Positions 43,262 to 45,216 of a stretch of DNA of 45,216 nt are shown one piece after another; position 1 is the first letter of the stretch, and every line of letters begins with the position of its first letter. A program made the position numbers and the translations under genes. Under the pieces are notes generated by a model, which had not been told where the DNA came from, did no database searches, and saw only the letters and a program-made list of their open reading frames with translations. This stretch comes from Planctomycetaceae bacterium (GTDB lineage: Bacteria > Planctomycetota > Planctomycetia > Pirellulales > Pirellulaceae), in contig JAHEBQ010000053.1 of NCBI GenBank assembly GCA_024642205.1, forward strand, positions 1 to 45,216. The letters are read 5' to 3'.

Positions 43262-43297
43262 CAAGCGGTTTTGATTATAGAAGAATTCAACCGCTTG
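43262..43297. repeat. Perfect inverted repeat flanking the addAB -10 box
   Basis: CAAGCGGTT (43262-43270) and AACCGCTTG (43289-43297) are exact inverted copies, 18 bases apart. The -10 hexamer lies between them. The position fits an operator where a dimeric protein would cover the promoter. Confidence 0.55.
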
Positions 43298-43301
43298 ACA
43301 C
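43274..43301 (-). promoter_or_regulatory. Candidate promoter of addAB
   Basis: Read on the minus strand: GTGTCA (43301-43296, 4 of 6), a 16-base spacer, then a perfect TATAAT (43279-43274). Transcription would begin near 43267, leaving a leader of about 34 bases before the GTG at 43233. This favours the GTG over the TTG at 43290 as the start of addB. Confidence 0.5.
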
Positions 43302-43409
43302 GTTAGGTCACTCGAGCCAGGAAATCGGGGGTTTGGCGTCGGGCATTTCCTGCGTTACACTCTCCACTGATTTCACATTCGGAAACAAGATTCAGAAAGT
43401 GATGTGGAT

Positions 43410-44273
43410 ATGTTTGATCGCTTGGCAACGGGCTGGCAGCTGGCAAAACAATCGTTCAATGTTCTTAAACTCGATAAAGAACTTTTGATGTTTCCGCTAT
43501 TCAGTGGTCTCGCTTGTATTGTTGTGACGGCCAGTTTCGGAATTCCCATTTTTTTCTCCGGGTTGCTCGAAAACTTTACCCAGGAACAGGCCGGACCCGC
43601 CGTCAGTGCAGGGCAAAAAATCCTGCTCTACGTGCTGATGTTCCTGTTTTACTTTGCCAGTTATTTTGTGATCATCTTTTTCAATTCGGCGCTTGTGGCC
43701 TGTGCCATAATCCGACTCAAAGGTGGCGATCCGATTCTGAGCGATGGATTCGGGGCCGCAACGGCAAGGTTGCCTCAAATCGTTGGTTGGGCGTTGGTGG
43801 CAGCCACCGTTGGTATGATTTTGAAATTAATTGAATCGCGCAGCCAGAGGTTCGGACGGATCGTATCCGGTCTCCTGGGAATGGCCTGGTCGATGACAAC
43901 GTTTTTCGTCATTCCTGTACTGGTTGTCGAGAAAGCCGGACCGGTCGATGCGGTCAAGCGATCGGTCGCGATCATGAAAAAAACATGGGGCGAATCGCTG
44001 TCTGCCAATTTTGGTATTGGGCTCATCACTTTTCTGGCATCACTGCTGGGAATCATTCCGATCGTCGCTGGCGGGATCGCATTGAGTGCACAAATGACAA
44101 TCCTGGGAATCGTGTTGATCGTGATCGGTGTCGTGTTGTTGCTGACTGTTTCCCTGGTTTCCTCGGCGTTGGGAACCATCATGTTGGCCGCACTCTATAT
44201 ATACGCGGAAGAAGGAACGATCGCTGGTGGGTTTGATGCCAACTTGATTCAACGGGCGTTTGCAACCAGGTAG
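43410..44273 (+). CDS. DUF6159-like multi-pass membrane protein
   Basis: A 287-residue integral membrane protein with about six hydrophobic helices, among them 'LFSGLACIVVTASFGIPIFFS', 'ILLYVLMFLFYFASYFVIIFF' and 'ILGIVLIVIGVVLLLTVSLV'. The N-terminal 'MFDRLATGWQLAKQSFNVLKLDKELLMFP' pattern and the 'VEKAGPVDAVKRSVAIMKKTWGESL' loop are typical of DUF6159, whose role is unknown. The ATG at 43410 is preferred over the GTG at 43404, which adds two residues. It is divergent from addAB. Confidence 0.85.
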   Translation: MFDRLATGWQLAKQSFNVLKLDKELLMFPLFSGLACIVVTASFGIPIFFSGLLENFTQEQAGPAVSAGQKILLYVLMFLFYFASYFVIIFFNSALVACAIIRLKGGDPILSDGFGAATARLPQIVGWALVAATVGMILKLIESRSQRFGRIVSGLLGMAWSMTTFFVIPVLVVEKAGPVDAVKRSVAIMKKTWGESLSANFGIGLITFLASLLGIIPIVAGGIALSAQMTILGIVLIVIGVVLLLTVSLVSSALGTIMLAALYIYAEEGTIAGGFDANLIQRAFATR

Positions 44274-44306
44274 GCCGATGATGGATCGAGATCAAATCAA
44301 ATTCGA

Positions 44307-45216
44307 TCAATCGCTTGAGGACTTTCGTCTTCGCTGACGAGGCTGGTTACGTTCCTTGAATGCGGCCTTGCGTTTTTTGGCTTTGGCCGCTTTTGCTTCC
44401 TCGGCTTCGGCAATTCGTCTGGCCGTGGCAATTTTTTCCAAGTCCATCATTTCGGGTGTTTCCAGGGTCAACGGCCCCAACTTTCCCGAACGCAACTCGG
44501 TAACAAAAATCTTGGACGCCCGGTCGATGTCGACCAGGCCAGCCTTGCCAAGACAGCCACGCTTGCGGCCCAACGCTTCAATAAATTCGGTTTGGTCGGC
44601 CGGCACCGACTCCAGTGCATACCGTTCCATCAATCGATCGATGAAATGATTGAGCATGAATTCAGCCGAAAAGAACGCGGCATCGGCGTAGTCCATCGCC
44701 GTCTCCTTGATCGAACCGATTGTTGCCAGTCGATAACCGCTGTAAATATTCTCGACATTCGGCCAGAGTACACCGGGTGTGTCGAGCAGCGTGACGCCGT
44801 TGCCAATATTGATCCGTTGTTGACCTTTGGTGACGGCTGGTTCATTTCCTGTTTTCGCTACTTTCTTGTTCGCCAGGATATTGATAATGGTCGACTTGCC
44901 GACGTTGGGAATGCCTGCAATCATCGTGGTGATCGTTTTCCCTTCCCCTTTATGCGGCAGCATCTGCACGATCAAGCCGGTCAATTGGCGGATCGAACTG
45001 CGGTCCTCGGTGGTCGTCGCGCGGGCCTTGATGCCGTTTTTCTTTTCCAGAAACTTGAGCCAAGTCTTGGTCATTTCCGGGTCAGCCAAATCAGCTTTGT
45101 TGAGAATCTTCAAGCAAGGCTTGTTACCACGGAGTTCCTCCAGCATCGGATTTTCGCTGCTATAGGGAATCCGCGCATCGAGTACCTCAATCACCAAATC
45201 GATTTTGGGGAGTGTC
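44307..45216 (-). CDS. RbgA/YlqF-type circularly permuted GTPase (5' cut)
   Basis: A ribosome-assembly GTPase, related to RbgA (YlqF), which acts in late maturation of the 50S subunit. The G motifs are in the permuted order: G4 'NKAD' in 'LKILNKADLADPEM', then G1 'GIPNVGKSTIIN', then G3 'DTPGVLWP'. A C-terminal helical domain (about 190-260) and a Lys/Arg-rich tail follow. The frame is open to the window end with 'LPKIDLVIEVLDARIP', so only about 15-25 residues at the N-terminus are missing and the real start lies outside the window. It ends 33 bases from the convergent membrane-protein gene. Confidence 0.92.
   Translation of the reverse strand, partial: TLPKIDLVIEVLDARIPYSSENPMLEELRGNKPCLKILNKADLADPEMTKTWLKFLEKKNGIKARATTTEDRSSIRQLTGLIVQMLPHKGEGKTITTMIAGIPNVGKSTIINILANKKVAKTGNEPAVTKGQQRINIGNGVTLLDTPGVLWPNVENIYSGYRLATIGSIKETAMDYADAAFFSAEFMLNHFIDRLMERYALESVPADQTEFIEALGRKRGCLGKAGLVDIDRASKIFVTELRSGKLGPLTLETPEMMDLEKIATARRIAEAEEAKAAKAKKRKAAFKERNQPRQRRRKSSSD

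Noticed and set aside
43234..43290. TTG at 43290 as the addB start
   Set aside because: It lies upstream of the -10 box of a promoter candidate and adds residues with no family match; the GTG at 43233 is preferred.
1..45216. tRNA, rRNA, CRISPR, IS element or phage genes
   Set aside because: No cloverleaf-like sequence, repeat array, transposase, integrase or phage structural gene was seen on either strand.

Overview
The window reads as a chromosomal segment of a planctomycete, most likely a marine Pirellulaceae-type organism (inference). The evidence is three sets of planctomycete-type export proteins (PSCyt/PSD cytochrome-like proteins paired with Tat-exported DUF1552 or DUF1501 proteins, plus a DUF1800/DUF1501 pair), a PEP-CTERM protein, a long DUF11-repeat lipoprotein, moderate GC and mostly weak Shine-Dalgarno sequences. 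I found 31 protein genes (two cut by the window edges) and no tRNA, rRNA, CRISPR array, insertion sequence or phage genes.

Layout. Positions 1-8.3 kb (+): the end of a DUF1588/DUF1585 protein with its DUF1552 partner, ribD (riboflavin synthesis), an unrecognised secreted 594-residue protein, then a DUF1800/DUF1501 pair. Positions 8.4-18.9 kb (-): a DUF11-repeat surface lipoprotein, a zinc-ribbon membrane protein with a Ser/Arg-rich linker, an M32 carboxypeptidase, and a PSCyt1/PSCyt2/PSD1 protein followed by its DUF1501 partner. Positions 19.1-25.3 kb: a DUF1295/CFA-type methyltransferase lipid pair (+), a PEP-CTERM protein (-), an M48 metalloprotease, uronate isomerase uxaC and a YfiT/DinB protein (+). 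Positions 25.5-32.6 kb (-): a compact RidA-DinB-ABC ATPase-ABC permease operon, and a gamma-glutamyltransferase / endonuclease-phosphatase-fold / M20 amidohydrolase run. Positions 32.8-36.8 kb (+): scpB, a thioredoxin-fold gene interrupted by an in-frame UGA, and glgC. Positions 36.9-45.2 kb: an AddAB-type recombination helicase-nuclease pair (-), a DUF6159-like membrane protein (+) and an RbgA/YlqF-type ribosome-assembly GTPase (-, cut).

Main discovery. The gene at 33848-35323 is a probable selenoprotein. One in-frame UGA (34091-34093) lies exactly where the first cysteine of a thioredoxin CxxC site belongs, giving W-U-A-G-C. The remaining roughly 400 codons are intact, an AAGGAG ribosome site precedes the start, and a stem-loop of bacterial SECIS geometry follows the UGA. 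A normal gene caller would split it in two. The protein joins a Sec redoxin domain to a helical, TPR-like region and a C-terminal domain with its own Cys pair.

Other points of interest are inverted repeats that look like operators upstream of glgC and addB, an AddB whose iron-sulfur cysteines are mostly replaced, and the clustering of three planctomycete export pairs within 19 kb.
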